This document shows positions 1-11,063 of a stretch of DNA of 64,000 nt, piece by piece. Within the stretch, counting starts at the first letter, position 1; every line of letters begins with the position of its first letter. Source of the DNA: Eretmocerus hayati (taxonomy: Eukaryota > Arthropoda > Insecta > Hymenoptera > Aphelinidae); assembly GCA_029851415.1 (NCBI GenBank), contig CM056742.1:64847454-64911453 (forward strand). Reading direction: 5' to 3'. The notes under the pieces were generated by a model that saw only the letters and a program-made list of their open reading frames with translations, had not been told where the DNA came from and searched no databases. Made by a program: the position numbers and the translations under genes.

Positions 1-3000
1 AGCTCCATACAATAAGGAGCAGAATCATGTATTCCTAGTACTTACGTATGCATAGTCCAAGTTTCATTCACCTTATTCACAACAAATGCACACTGAGAGC
101 AATATAAAATAGACAAATAATAGTGACGTTGTACTAAAGTACAATTGAAGCCCAACTAAGAACCGAAAAGGAGACGGCTGTGAGATTATAAGCCTCTTTA
201 TCGAGCTAAATTATTTGTAATACTACACATTTGATGAGAATCGTACTGGTATTTTTAGTTCATTGTACTCTTTTGAGCATAGTCGATCAAAGCCTTTCAT
301 TGATCTATTCTACTCGTGGTAAGGATCTTTCTCAGAACTGGTGATCTGAAATACTACAAACATGGGCACTATCGTCCATCATAATCTCATGATTGTCAAC
401 CCTTTACGAAAACTCAAGTTCGTCTTTTGCTCTTGGTTCTCACTCGATTGAATGTTGAGGAAATCGTGGTTACGAGACACTGCTATGCTGATCCAGTTTA
501 TATATCATGGTGCGGTTGTCCGTGGAGTTATTCGAGTTCTGGAACGCAGAGGCCAAAATCAAATTTAACTCTACGGGTATATACGACCCGAACTCTTATA
601 ATTCGTAACTATCATATTTTCGTTGACTCATTAATTCCATCGGGAGCGTACGGAATTTCCCTGGATAGGGACTGCGAAAGGTGGACGAGAGCATCCTTTT
701 GAATAGGTCTCGATAGTATTGGGAATCGCTAATCAATGTTTTTGCATTCATTTTTGGTGTTCTCTCTTTAATCTCAGAGTACAGAATAGTAAAGATGTCG
801 AAGAGTGGCCTTTTGTGGTCCGCATTTTTCGCGCGATTCTTCACAAACCGGATTCCTTGTTGGGGGCATCTTTGGAGTTGGATGACTCTCTATAAATAAA
901 TTCAACAACTTTGGGTCACCTCTAGCCTACCCACACTCGGAACAGAACTTTACTCTAATTATTCCACAGAAGCAACTCTTCTTATTCCCTAGTTGCTGGT
1001 CGGATCTCGACAGTACGCAACTAGAATTACAATTAAGCAAACCAACAAATAGTGTGTTCCAGGGAGTTTCGTGTGATTGCAAGAATTGCATTGCTCCTCA
1101 TACCCTAATTCGAAAAGGGATTTCGGCCTCAAGAGCCCGACCTTCTTTTTCACCCTCTTTCCAAATCATAGGAGATCAGTTCTGGCTCGTAAACACGAAC
1201 CACAATCATGATCAGAGAGATTGGCTCGTGCCATACGCGATTGTCCGCTTGACGAAGGATCACCATCCTCTATTCCATCAAAGGTCAATGTTTTCCGGTC
1301 ATATTGTGGCCTTAGGTCTCGTTGAAATCTGTGCAATGTCTATCATGTACTCAAGCCTCTATATCACAAGTTGTACGTTCAAGTATTGTAACGCTCAGGA
1401 ACTAAGACTTCGTGGCCCAGGGATTCGAGACAATACGGCAAAATGATTCCTTGGTTCAGATCATTTTCTCACCTTTTTGACTCTTGGTATGAAAATTGAG
1501 GTCAGGCAACGTGAATTCGGGGACGCACTTGCGCAGGGAATTGAATTATTTGGAATGAGACTGCGTAATGAAAAGCAGTGAGTCCTTATGCCGTAAGGCC
1601 TGTTCGAATACAGTAGAGATTACTCTACTCGTAATGTCCCATAAGACGCCGTGCTAAACAGTTTTACAGAAGCGCTCAGGAACCTTTTTCTGGCTCGGGA
1701 AGCTTTTGACATTCAACTGAGGCAGTTGAGATGGCGATCTACCACTGTGCCGATTTTCGTAATTTTCTGTGCGATCATTCAAACACAGATAGTATTGCCT
1801 TAAAAAGATCATACTCTCTTGATAGGAGGATTTCAATAATTACAGCTTTTTACTCTTTCCGCTTCGAGTTCAACTCATTTCGCACATCTCTGCTTGAGAA
1901 TAACATAGGTGAATTTTGGGTCGCCACGTCATGTTGAATACTTTCGTGTGATTCATGAATTATTGATGGGCATATAGAGTACCTTCTCAGTTGACTCAAT
2001 CTTTCAAATCCTCACCTAGACAGATGGAGATAAATTAGATATTTTTTGATATCATGGCGAAATATACCTCTCGTTATTTCAATTTGGCAACCTCATGCGT
2101 TGAGCCTCGATAGTAGAAGACGAGAGAAAGAGACCTCGGTGTCAATAATGCATATATAGCAGCTCCGAGAGAACAAGCTCTTATACGCTGCGGTAGAATC
2201 ATGAAATCTCAATGATAAATTTTGAGCAGTCCTTCATTGAATGATGTATCTACAACAAGATATCTATAGTCAACTTTTTGCCTCCCAACCGAGCTGCCAT
2301 GATTCCGATGTATATAGATTGATTTTTGCCATGAACGTGAGGAATTCGAATCTCTGTAGTTGCAGGAAATCTAACAAGGAAGTAATGATATAATGTAATC
2401 ACATAGTTGCAACTACATGCAGATACTCAATAAGAAATTTACTCACTTCATAGATACATTTTATTCAAGAAAATTCAAATGAGACACATTCAACAACAAT
2501 CACTGAAAACAATCTTCGTAAAATGAGCTTCGATTGGTAAACAAGATATCCATCAGATAATGGAACCACACACTCCGCGAGACTCTCATCTGTATGTGCA
2601 AACTCTCGTCAGAATTGACACGAGATATAAACCAACTCCCTCTGCAGTGTTCGTGAGGATCTGGAGGCAGGGTAGTCATAATATTGGACGTAATCATCCT
2701 TTTCTGTCCACGAATTTTGACAGTGGATGTTGAAGACTAACTACAGCCGAAGGCACGCAAGTCACTTGACAAATATTAGCTACTCTGGACATCAATTATG
2801 ATGTAAACTCGCAAATCTTTTAGCAATACCAGAGCAATGGGAGAGAATTATTCAAAGGAATTCCAAGGGATGCAATAATACTTCAAAAGATATGCATCAA
2901 TTGAAGCATTCTTTTTCTTGGAGAGGAAGGAGTAATAATGAACAAAAATAAAACATCAGAACAACTCATACTATTTATTATTGCACAAGGCAAACCAACA

Positions 3001-3060
3001 ATATGTATTATTCACATGAAAGGAAGAATAGTGAATTCACATCAAAATATTAAAACTGGT
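1..3060. other. No recognisable gene or element
   Basis: Only short, unconvincing open frames occur on both strands, the longest about 130 codons at 1054-1446, and none shows a motif, a repeat or a splice context that I recognise. The base composition is mixed and moderately AT-rich. I see no inverted repeats, no long microsatellite and no similarity to other parts of the window. Confidence 0.5.
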
Positions 3061-3694
3061 TCAACGTACTGTACTCCGCGAACCTGAAGCAGAAGACGGA
3101 GCGGTACAGCACGCAAGAAGCAAGAGCTTGGTAGAGAGGGGATAAAAACAGTGCAGCGTGAGCGCGACAACAGTGTCGGCGCAGCAGTCCATGCGAGAGC
3201 AACCGACGAACAAACGCGTGTGGTGTTGTGCGGTATCTACTTGTTGCGTTCTATTGTTCTCAAGTGTACATTACTCAGTGTTCACCATTACGATAATCAA
3301 AACCGAAAGAAAAGGGGAGAATAGTGATGTACAACGAAACGAATGGTGTTGAGTTGGTGACCGAGAAGAATTAGTGCACCAGGTGAACAAGCTCGGAGGT
3401 CGAGTGGCGTGCGCGCTAAGACAAAGGCAGCAGCCTGGCGCTAAGGACGATAACAGATTGATCTTCAAGAGCCATTTGTAACACGACAGCCATTTTCTTT
3501 CATTACAAAGAAAATATCTCGTAGGGTCCAAGATCTGTTTGGCAATTAGTAACAAGAAGGGAAGTTGGATTCATCCTCAACTTCAGATCAAGAGTGACCT
3601 ATAGAAGAAAAGAAATACATCAACATCTGTAGTAGGCAGACGACGGAATCACCGGCAACGCAACGAAGCATTCTGCGGGACAAATCATCTTCGG
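3061..3694 (+). other. Possible 5' untranslated exon with splice donor
   Basis: This stretch is richer in GC and purines than its left neighbour and ends in TCGG followed by a good donor, GTAAGT, at 3695-3700. It sits about 300 bases upstream of the first methionine of the open frames at 4008-5426, so it could be a leader exon of that locus. There is no long open frame in it. The link is inference from spacing only. Confidence 0.25.
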
Positions 3695-4007
3695 GTAAGT
3701 AAAGAATATGTATATTTGACGCATTTATTGGACGTAAAAGAAAAGAGGCACGTTCAATGATGCGATAACGTAAATATCAAACAACATTGCCGCCGGTACG
3801 CAAGGCTGTTGTGCTGTGTGAGTACTACGGAGTGCGCGCCAGGAGAATACATTGAATTCGCGATCTGACAAGATACGTCATCTCGGCAGAATGCACACCT
3901 CGGACGAAGAAATTGATGTCGTCGGAGACGTCAAGCTTATCGACGACTCATTAGATTGAGCTATGCCATAATCCTCGTCCTCTCAACAAAGCGGAAGGTT
4001 CGGGGCA

Positions 4008-5426
4008 ATGGGTGAGGACAAGAATGTCAGCATGGACGTAGCCATCCAGCGATGGATAAACGTTTTGGATAAAGAAGCTAGAAGAGGGTACAAGGAAGTA
4101 CAAGCAGCTGCGGATGCAGTCATTTCCGCCTCAAGCTCGACCAGCTACGCTACTCGGGACGGTCCCATGCTTCCTGAAGACAAGCGCGCCCGTCTGGAAG
4201 CTATAGAATCAAGAAAAGTTGCCACATGCACGGCAACATACAAAGACTAATGCATACCGCTCTCCGAAGAGAAAAAGTATTTTATCTAGCGGTTTGGATG
4301 ATGCTTGGAAGAAGGCTGCCTCTACTCAAAATCAGCCTGCTCAACAGAGCCTAGAAGCACCTCGGCAAGGACGCGATGGTTGCACTCAAGAAAAAGCCAA
4401 TTGTGGAGAAACTGAAGATATACTAAAACCCCTGGACTTATCACTGCCTCGAGATAATCAAGTGCAGACAAAATCTTCTACAAAAGGCGTTCTTCGAAAC
4501 TACTTACTCAACAACCCCGCAATAAACTCTACTGCACCTAGAGTCACAGTTCCAGTGAGAGCCATAATTACTACAGCGACTCCATTCAAGTCACATGACA
4601 ATATCGAGATGACAACATCACAACAATTTCCACCAACTTTCAAGGGAACAGCCGCAACCAGAGGTGTGATCAACAACACTTCCACCGGCTCGGCTTCCAT
4701 CGGCTCAGCCCCAGGGAGAGCCATAATTGTTACGAAAACTCCATTTAGGTCGCATGGCAATACCAAGATAACAACCCCACAACAAATTCCACCAGCCTTC
4801 AAGGGAACAGCCGTAACTGGAGGTGTGACCAACAAACCTTCCAGCGGAACCAGTACAACTACGAGGATACAATCTAAGGCAAGCATGCAGGATCTATGCG
4901 CAAATAAAAGCTTTATGGTGCCTCTTTGCTCTCCCGCTCCGGGAGTCTTCATGGGAGTAAGGCCCTGGAAAGGGTTGCCTGCACCATCCACTCCAGAAGA
5001 TCGACTTATCTTTGAGAATATTTGCAAAGGATCATTTCCAACAACGCCATGTGTCCCAAATGACGGCGACAAGGCGAGGCATAGAACGGGATACATTTGG
5101 ATAAGTCCAAACAAACAAACATGGTATTGTGAGGATGCAATAAGAAAAAACCAATGGCTTTTAACAAATGGAAGGGCTGGAAACTACATACTATACATCA
5201 GATAGGACGAGGAACCATTCTGCAAGATCTGTCAGCCAAGATGCAATGCTCGATGTGCATGACACCTGCCTCCATAGTGTCGGACTTCGATGGATGCACC
5301 ATGTGCGGCTTCACATCCATCAGCCACTGGACCGAGATCGAGGAGAAGCAACTGGTCTTGGAATCAGAAGAAAATAAAGGTGCCTGCCCATGCGGAACTC
5401 CTTATGTTCCTCCATTCAAGTCATAA
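4008..5426 (+). CDS. Unknown Ser/Thr-rich protein with internal repeats and CxxC pair; frame broken twice
   Basis: I do not recognise this gene. Three overlapping open frames follow each other: 4008-4250 (80 codons), 4219-5205 (328 codons, another frame) and 5154-5426 (90 codons, first frame again). The frame therefore changes twice in compensating directions, which suggests two indels, unrecognised small introns, or decay. The middle part is rich in Ser, Thr and Pro and carries two repeats of about 42 residues (nucleotides near 4552-4680 and 4711-4842, offset 159) sharing the motif RAII.T.TPF.SH. The last part has two CxxC pairs (CSMC and CTMC, 16 residues between them), which look like a small zinc ribbon, followed by CPC. 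An AATAAA signal lies 49 bases downstream. It could be a low-complexity host gene or a gag-like relic; no enzymatic motif is visible. Confidence 0.4.
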
Positions 5427-5474
5427 GGAGCTCACCCTCTTCAATCGAGTCAACAGGTGTAACCTACCTGGAAG

Positions 5475-5480
5475 AATAAA
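5475..5480 (+). terminator. Possible poly-A signal AATAAA
   Basis: The hexamer lies 49 bases after the stop of the 5154-5426 open frame, a normal position for a polyadenylation signal. No other support is visible. Confidence 0.3.
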
Positions 5481-5620
5481 TCGGGCATCAGCCTAGTTCT
5501 TTTACTTTTCACTTCAGCTCACTCGGCTCACGTCAAGGGCCCCGTTTATCACAATGTCAGATTTGGAAAAATTTTATGGTATTATATCTTTTTCTCCGCA
5601 TACAAATGGAGTCGTAGAGT

Positions 5621-5673
<53 letters not shown>

Positions 5674-6157
5674 TCTTCTTTTTTTCTCCGCATATGAATT
5701 GAGTCATAAAGCCATTTTTTTTCTACAACATTTCTTTGCCATACATCACGGGAAAATAAAAAGGAGTCGAAACTTGACATAACAACTGGTAAAAATACAA
5801 TGAATTACGTTGGAAAGAACGGAAAGATTGTATGGCATCTACTATATGAATAAACAGGTAAAATAAATGAATGGGTTTACTTACCATCGAGTACACTGAG
5901 TATGAGAAATATACCTGAATAAAATGTGGTTTATGGAACAACACTTTTCCCTGGGCGGGGAACTGTTATGTGTGGACATTCTCACTCGAGACTCGACTCG
6001 GGCGTGAGCGAAACGATTGCGCAGAAAAATTCAAAGGCCGGACTCACATGTGTGTTTAGGAAAAGGCATGCTGCGGACTTTGAATATGACTTCTATTCTT
6101 TTTTTTTTGCGAAAATGAATCTCTTTTCAGACAGACAGACTTTCCGGAGGATATACT
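5481..6157. repeat. Region with TA microsatellite flanked by short direct repeats
   Basis: A pure TA run occupies about 5628-5668. On both sides stands a similar sequence of about 30 bases, starting TTTTTCTCCGCATA near 5589 and again near 5683, so the microsatellite lies between two direct repeats about 92 bases apart. The rest of the stretch shows no gene or element I can name. Confidence 0.6.
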
Positions 6158-6530
6158 GGAACCAACGTCTACCATCAGGTGATTGACAGACCGACTCAGT
6201 GGATCAGCTTCAATTACGCAACTGGCACTGACGCAACAAGCATTAGTAAAACTGGAACTAGAAGCTACGGAACCAACGTCTACCTCAAATGCATGAGATG
6301 CGCTAGACAAAGCATGGGAAAAGCGGCAACCGACTGACTTCAAACGCTAATTGAATTTTCTCACTAATCGAACCGCAACTGACACTGACGCGATATGCAT
6401 TAGTGAAACTGAAATTAGAAGCTACGGAACCAACGTCTACCTCAAATGCATGAGATGCGCTAGACAAGCATGGGAAAAGCGGCAACCGACTGACTTCAAA
6501 CACTAATTGAATTTTCTCACTAATCAATCG
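6158..6530. repeat. 157-bp tandem duplication
   Basis: The sequence GGAACCAACGTCTACCTC begins at 6269 and again at 6426, and the surrounding 157 bases are duplicated almost perfectly (CATGGGAAAAGCGGCAACC, CTAATTGAATTTTCTCAC in both). A shorter third match, GGAACCAACGTCTACC, begins at 6158. The open frames that cross it on the minus strand repeat the same peptide and look like translation of the repeat and not a protein. Confidence 0.85.
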
Positions 6531-6719
6531 CATATTATAAGCCGCCAAGCAGATATATTCGGATTCTTTGATCTTCAATATATTCGATGGAATTTCCTTA
6601 GACTTTGAGAACATTTCATTTGTGAATCAATTAAGACCTGGGAACTCTTTGATCTCAGAATCTCCTCACAAGTGGTATTGCATAACTGAAGTCATACAGA
6701 GCTGATCGAATTTTTAGGC

Positions 6720-6960
6720 AACTCCCCCGCTATTTTTCCTCTATATAAGCAGTTGCAGGACCGTGTACTAGCATTATAGCTCTGACTCTCGACTTGCTCA
6801 CGTCGATATTCACCGTTTGTAAATTGTAAAAGCCAGAATAAAAAGAACGCCAGTTACTTTAAGCTTGAACTCTGAGCTTTTGACTCGACACTCCCAGAGT
6901 TTCAACTCTCAATCCGAAGTGACCCGATATTTCAGCCACATATTGGCAAGGTAAGTCCCT
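6720..6960 (+). promoter_or_regulatory. LTR-like module: TATA box and poly-A signal
   Basis: A TATA box (TATATAAG, 6742-6749) is followed 95 bases later by AATAAA (6837-6842) with no coding sequence between them, and about 110 bases after that by a splice-donor-like GGTAAGT near 6951. This order is typical of the U3-R-U5 part of a long terminal repeat. I could not find a second copy or clean TG...CA ends in the window, so a solo or fragmentary LTR is an inference. Confidence 0.3.
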
Positions 6961-8222
6961 GCTACGAGTAAATGACGAACGAGAGAAGAAAAATCAGAAG
7001 CAGACAGCAGTTGCAGTACGAGCTTTAACTCTCACCAATACTCTACACAATCTCGTTCTCGCTCCCACCACCGAGTAGGGACATAACAGGGCCTCAGAGT
7101 TGGATTTCTGCGCACGCGCGTCGAAAACCTCACTCACAACTTTTTGTTGTGATCGGCATACTCGGTTGAGCGACGGAAAGAATCAACTCCCGCCAATACC
7201 TTGTGCCCTTCCTACGCCAAGTGTACGGCGTACCTATTATTTCTCTCCGTGCATCTTACCCATCCGTCGTTTGTAGGTGTTGTTCGAGAGATGACCGCGA
7301 GGTGCGCCACCGTATTCTCGAGAGAAAAGTTGGCACGCGCTTCTAGCATTGCGCTGGCCATCTCTCTTCTAATCTACCTGGAGGGTCTCTACTTTAATCT
7401 CTAGTAGCACTACCTAGAGGGTCTCCAAGTAGTACAAACTGAAGTTCTGTCGAAAACCGAGTGTATTACACCACAGATTCTCTCAAGGCTGACTTCACAC
7501 TCCTTCAAGCAGTATTAAGAACAATATAGTGAGTAGAATGCTTCCTTCTATGAACCAGCCAGGCTAACAATAACCGTATTGAGTATAACCATGTCCATAA
7601 CTTCAAACTCACTCACACTGGTGACAGACCAGTTTTTGTGATGCGTAATCATATCAGTAGTCATATCTAGTTAAATTCTACAGAGTCTGTTCAAGTTCTG
7701 CGTTAGTTTATCGAATCTTACATTTCCCAATCAATGTTACTCCCCAACACAACCGCACTCAAGCTCACACCTATGCAGTTGCGTAAGCGCAAGACTCCAC
7801 GCATTTGGGAAGTATCTGTTGTCATAAAGTGTACTTGATTTAGCGATGTCATGTTTCATCCATAGACATAAAAGGAATAGACTGCAGGTCTTATATCCCA
7901 GACATTGTCCACTAGCTTCTACAATGAGAGTGAAAGAGACACAACACAGGTGGTACAATTTGAATTTGTCAACTTTTGAAGTATGTTGTCTCTCTCACTC
8001 TCACACGGAAGTATCTTTAGCGATCACAGCTGTCTATTATTTCAATGTCTATGGTTTCATCAGAATTTGTGTAACAAATGTGGTTAAACATGACAAAATC
8101 TCGTGATATGTTTCCATGATACCGCTACATCTGCAGGAAACTTGGAGAGCCTTTTTTACCGTGTTAATCAAATTATGGCGTTATGTCATACGAGTCTGTC
8201 ATCATTTTTGTCTAACGAGGAA
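6961..8222. other. No recognisable gene or element
   Basis: Open frames here are all shorter than about 90 codons and carry no motif. The part near 7080-7420 is more GC-rich and contains repeated GAGGGTCTC(T/C) near 7381 and 7418. I see no terminal repeats. Confidence 0.4.
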
Positions 8223-8533
8223 CACCCGGGGGTTGTGGAACATGGATTTGGCTGAAACTTGGGGGGTAGCCTCCTCTTACCGTCAAAAGATAGAACCCTG
8301 AGCCACACTCACAAATGCCCAGCCTTTTTCGAGCTGCAGCTCATAAAATTAGTATTACGAGTAAATTTATATCTTCCTTGAATATGAGCCCATATGGGCA
8401 GTGCTAATGTCATAGACTATAGCTTGAAAATGGTTGAGCATTTGCAAGTGTGGCTCTTGGTTTTATTTTTTGGTGGTAAAAGAAGGCTATCCCCAGAGTT
8501 TTAGCCAAATCCATGGTCCTCAACACCTGGGTG
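8223..8533. mobile_element. Palindromic MITE, copy 1 (GGATTTGGCTGAAAC family)
   Basis: The left end (CACCCGGGGGTTG, then ATGGATTTGGCTGAAAC) and the right end (reverse complement CACCCAGGTGTTG, then CCATGGATTTGGCTAAAAC) are inverted, and the inversion continues inwards through CACACTCACAAATGC and its counterpart GCATTTGCAAGTGTG. No open frame lies inside. A second, diverged copy sits at 17391-17718. I could not fix the target duplication. Confidence 0.7.
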
Positions 8534-9065
8534 ATCCTTGTAAGTTGTCTACTCATGATTTTGATAGAATGTGGATGTACAGGCGCCCCTCTTCCAACGC
8601 GGGGGTTACGTTCCGGCAGGTTACCGCGTTGAGCAATACCGCGTTGAACAGAGCATTGCTCTTATGGAGAAGTAGGGGATGCGTACCAAGACTCATGATC
8701 GACCAACCATGACCGATTTTTTTGTGATTTTGGGATCAAATAGGAGTCTTTAATAATGAAATCATCGTTAGTGCTGATGAACCATAAAACTTTTCCGGAT
8801 TATCTGTTCACTTGCACGAATAGTTCTTATTGTTGATTTATTTACACTCAATTTCCCGGAAACTTCTGCAACTCTTACCTACTAGGTCCAAAATTTTCAA
8901 GTTTTCTTCCAAGTTCATCACTTTTTGAGGCTTTTTAGCAGCAGGAGAGCTTGTGCAAAGTGATACTTGTTCTCGTTTTTCAGACTTTATGGAAAAGACT
9001 TGATTTTACTATTCGTTTCTAGATTTTACTTTGCTAAAAATACAGCCAAGATTTATGTAAACAAG

Positions 9066-10903
9066 TGTGAGGGGATTTGTCAGGAATAAATGCCGGTCTA
9101 GAATAATCAATATATATTGTACACTAGAAATAACAACTGAAGATACAAAAGATTAAATGTACTACTCCAAGGGTGCGCGGGCACAGTCCGCCACGGCTAC
9201 CCTGGTCTATTGCGAACGTCGCGGAACGACCACGAGGACACGGCCTCCCGCAGCACGAGCTGTCGTTAGCTCGGCTGCCTCAACGAATCTGATGCGACGG
9301 CACCCCGAGTAAAAAAAAGTCTTCGGCTCGCGCGTGGGCCGAACGCGGCATGCCGAAGATCAGCGTATGGGCCGCGCGCCGGCAGAGCAACGGTCCGCCG
9401 CACACTTGCCGCGCGCGGCATTCACACGGCAAATGTGCGGCATCTGTTCGGCTATGCTTTTTAAATGAACTGACAGAATGCATAGAACATCATCTATCCA
9501 TCCAGTCTACAGTAAAATCTAAAGTGACGAAACGGTAAATTTCTTTTTGATTTCAATTCTTCGATCCTGAATGATAAATGAACTATGAATTTGATTCTTA
9601 AAATAATCATAACATTTTTCTTGTAAGCTGAAAATTGTGCGAAAATTGTCGTTCTTAATTCGATTCTCAGAATTGATCGCAGTTACAAAAATATTTTTCC
9701 AGTAAAAGTTATGCAATTCAATGCCATCTAAAGCCGCATGTATGTAATTGTTCCATTTATTGTCATGGCTATTGCAAAAATGAAATTTGTTTATCCGCTC
9801 TAGCAGCTGTATCTCTGGGATTTGGTTTAATTTTTCAAATAATTAATAATGAAAGAATAAAAAAAGAAGTATTTAGTAATCTCTATGAGCAGCAGTCGAA
9901 CGTGTCATGCGGTGTACTCATTTGACTACAGCTCGAAAAGTAGAGTTCTCACGAAAAAATAACAAAAGTAATTTTCTCACGTACGAGATACTATCGAGAT
10001 TGCACAATTTTGTATTTTTGTAAAATATATTCAAATTTATTATAAAATAATGCCTTTTTTGTATAATAGCTACGACAGTGATAGGACAATTAATTACATA
10101 TGGTTCTAGACAACATCCATCTGCCCAACGCTTATACAAAAAGTTTTTGTTAAAACTGCGATCAATGTTGAGTGAAAAAACGGTGAAATTGGCACAAGCT
10201 CATTTGTTAACACGAAGAATTTATCAGTTACTTGGAAGAGCAAGACCATACGTCGATAATCGTCAGTAATCAAAAAATCAAGAGATTGAACATTACACAT
10301 ATAATGCAAACGGGAACATTCTTTTTTTCAATTTCACTTTGCGAGAGTACTTTTCCGACGACCTACTTGAACCAAACCCATGTTTTTTCATTTTCTGATG
10401 GTCATTAACTCGTCTTCAAGCTGCTCCTGCTCAAGATCGTTTATTAATTCAGTGAAATGGAGATCGCATACAGTTTCCAGATTGAGTAAAGATAAATTGT
10501 TGACCCCAAAGCCTTCAAAATGTTCGTATAATGACCTCTGTAGTACCTGTAATAATGCAAGCGGCGATTGGGTGGCGAGTGTACGGCATGCCGAACGACT
10601 ATTTCGGGAGTATACGGTAAAGAGGCGGCAAACGTTCGGTAGACGCTTGCCGAATGTTTGCCGCGTGTGGCCCGCGGGTGGCGGAGCGTTAGCAAGCCGA
10701 ACATATGCTGCGTGCGGTAACCGAACGTTTGCCGGCGTTCGGCCCGAACAAAGTTTGCTGTACAGCCGAAGACTTTTTCTACTCGGGACGGAGTTGCCGC
10801 ACGCGAGTCGCGGCAACGACGAGCCGTCCGCTTACGCCCTCTATCCACACGCATACATGCATACACTCCATAAGTGATGGGTATGAGTATGAAATCGCTC
10901 ACA
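9066..10903 (-). repeat. Gypsy 3' LTR, interrupted
   Basis: The two halves are 9066-9303 and 10788-10903. The break falls at GACGGCAC/ACGGAGTTG, where the intact LTR reads GACGGCACGGAGTTG, so the dinucleotide AC is duplicated around the insert. Confidence 0.93.
9304..10787. mobile_element. 1484-bp inverted-repeat DNA element inside the 3' LTR, family unknown
   Basis: The ends are CCCGAGTAAAAAAAAGTC at 9304 and its inverted counterpart (CCCGAGTAGAAAAAGTC on the minus strand) at 10787, continuing in both cases into TTCGGCT. The flanking dinucleotide AC is duplicated. About 180-250 bases at each end are very GC-rich and full of short repeats such as GCCGAACGTTTGCCG in both orientations, while the middle (about 9540-10550) is AT-rich. 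Open frames inside are short and carry no transposase motif, so it is likely non-autonomous. CCC...GGG ends recall piggyBac, but the target is not TTAA. Confidence 0.8.
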
Positions 10904-11063
10904 CTCGGCCATCCTAACGACGTTTGGTCCTCCAAACGTAATAGGTCACACAGGATGAAAAAAATCAGAAAAAGAGACAGTGAGTCTCATAAAAAGAAAT
11001 CATTACTTAGACTATAAGGACACACACGAAGTACAATAAAAAAGATCTATACATAGTTAATTG
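10904..11063 (-). other. Gypsy region between integrase stop and 3' LTR
   Basis: 160 bases without open frame. The last bases before the LTR on the minus strand, AGGATGGCCGAG, are purine-rich and are the best candidate for the polypurine tract, though it is a weak one. Confidence 0.5.

Noticed and set aside
1054..1446. 130-codon frame with Cys and His residues
   Set aside because: The spacing of Cys and His does not match a zinc finger and neighbouring frames are equally open; no supporting context.
4500..5114. 204-codon open frame on the minus strand
   Set aside because: It is antisense to the 4219-5205 frame and reflects the repeats there; it has no start context or motif.
9304..10787. 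piggyBac assignment because of CCC...GGG ends
   Set aside because: The target duplication is AC and not TTAA, and no transposase or internal 19-bp repeat was seen.
10380..10935. Three overlapping open frames of 140-165 codons on both strands
   Set aside because: They lie in the GC-rich subterminal repeats of the 1484-bp element and in the LTR; the absence of stops is due to base composition.
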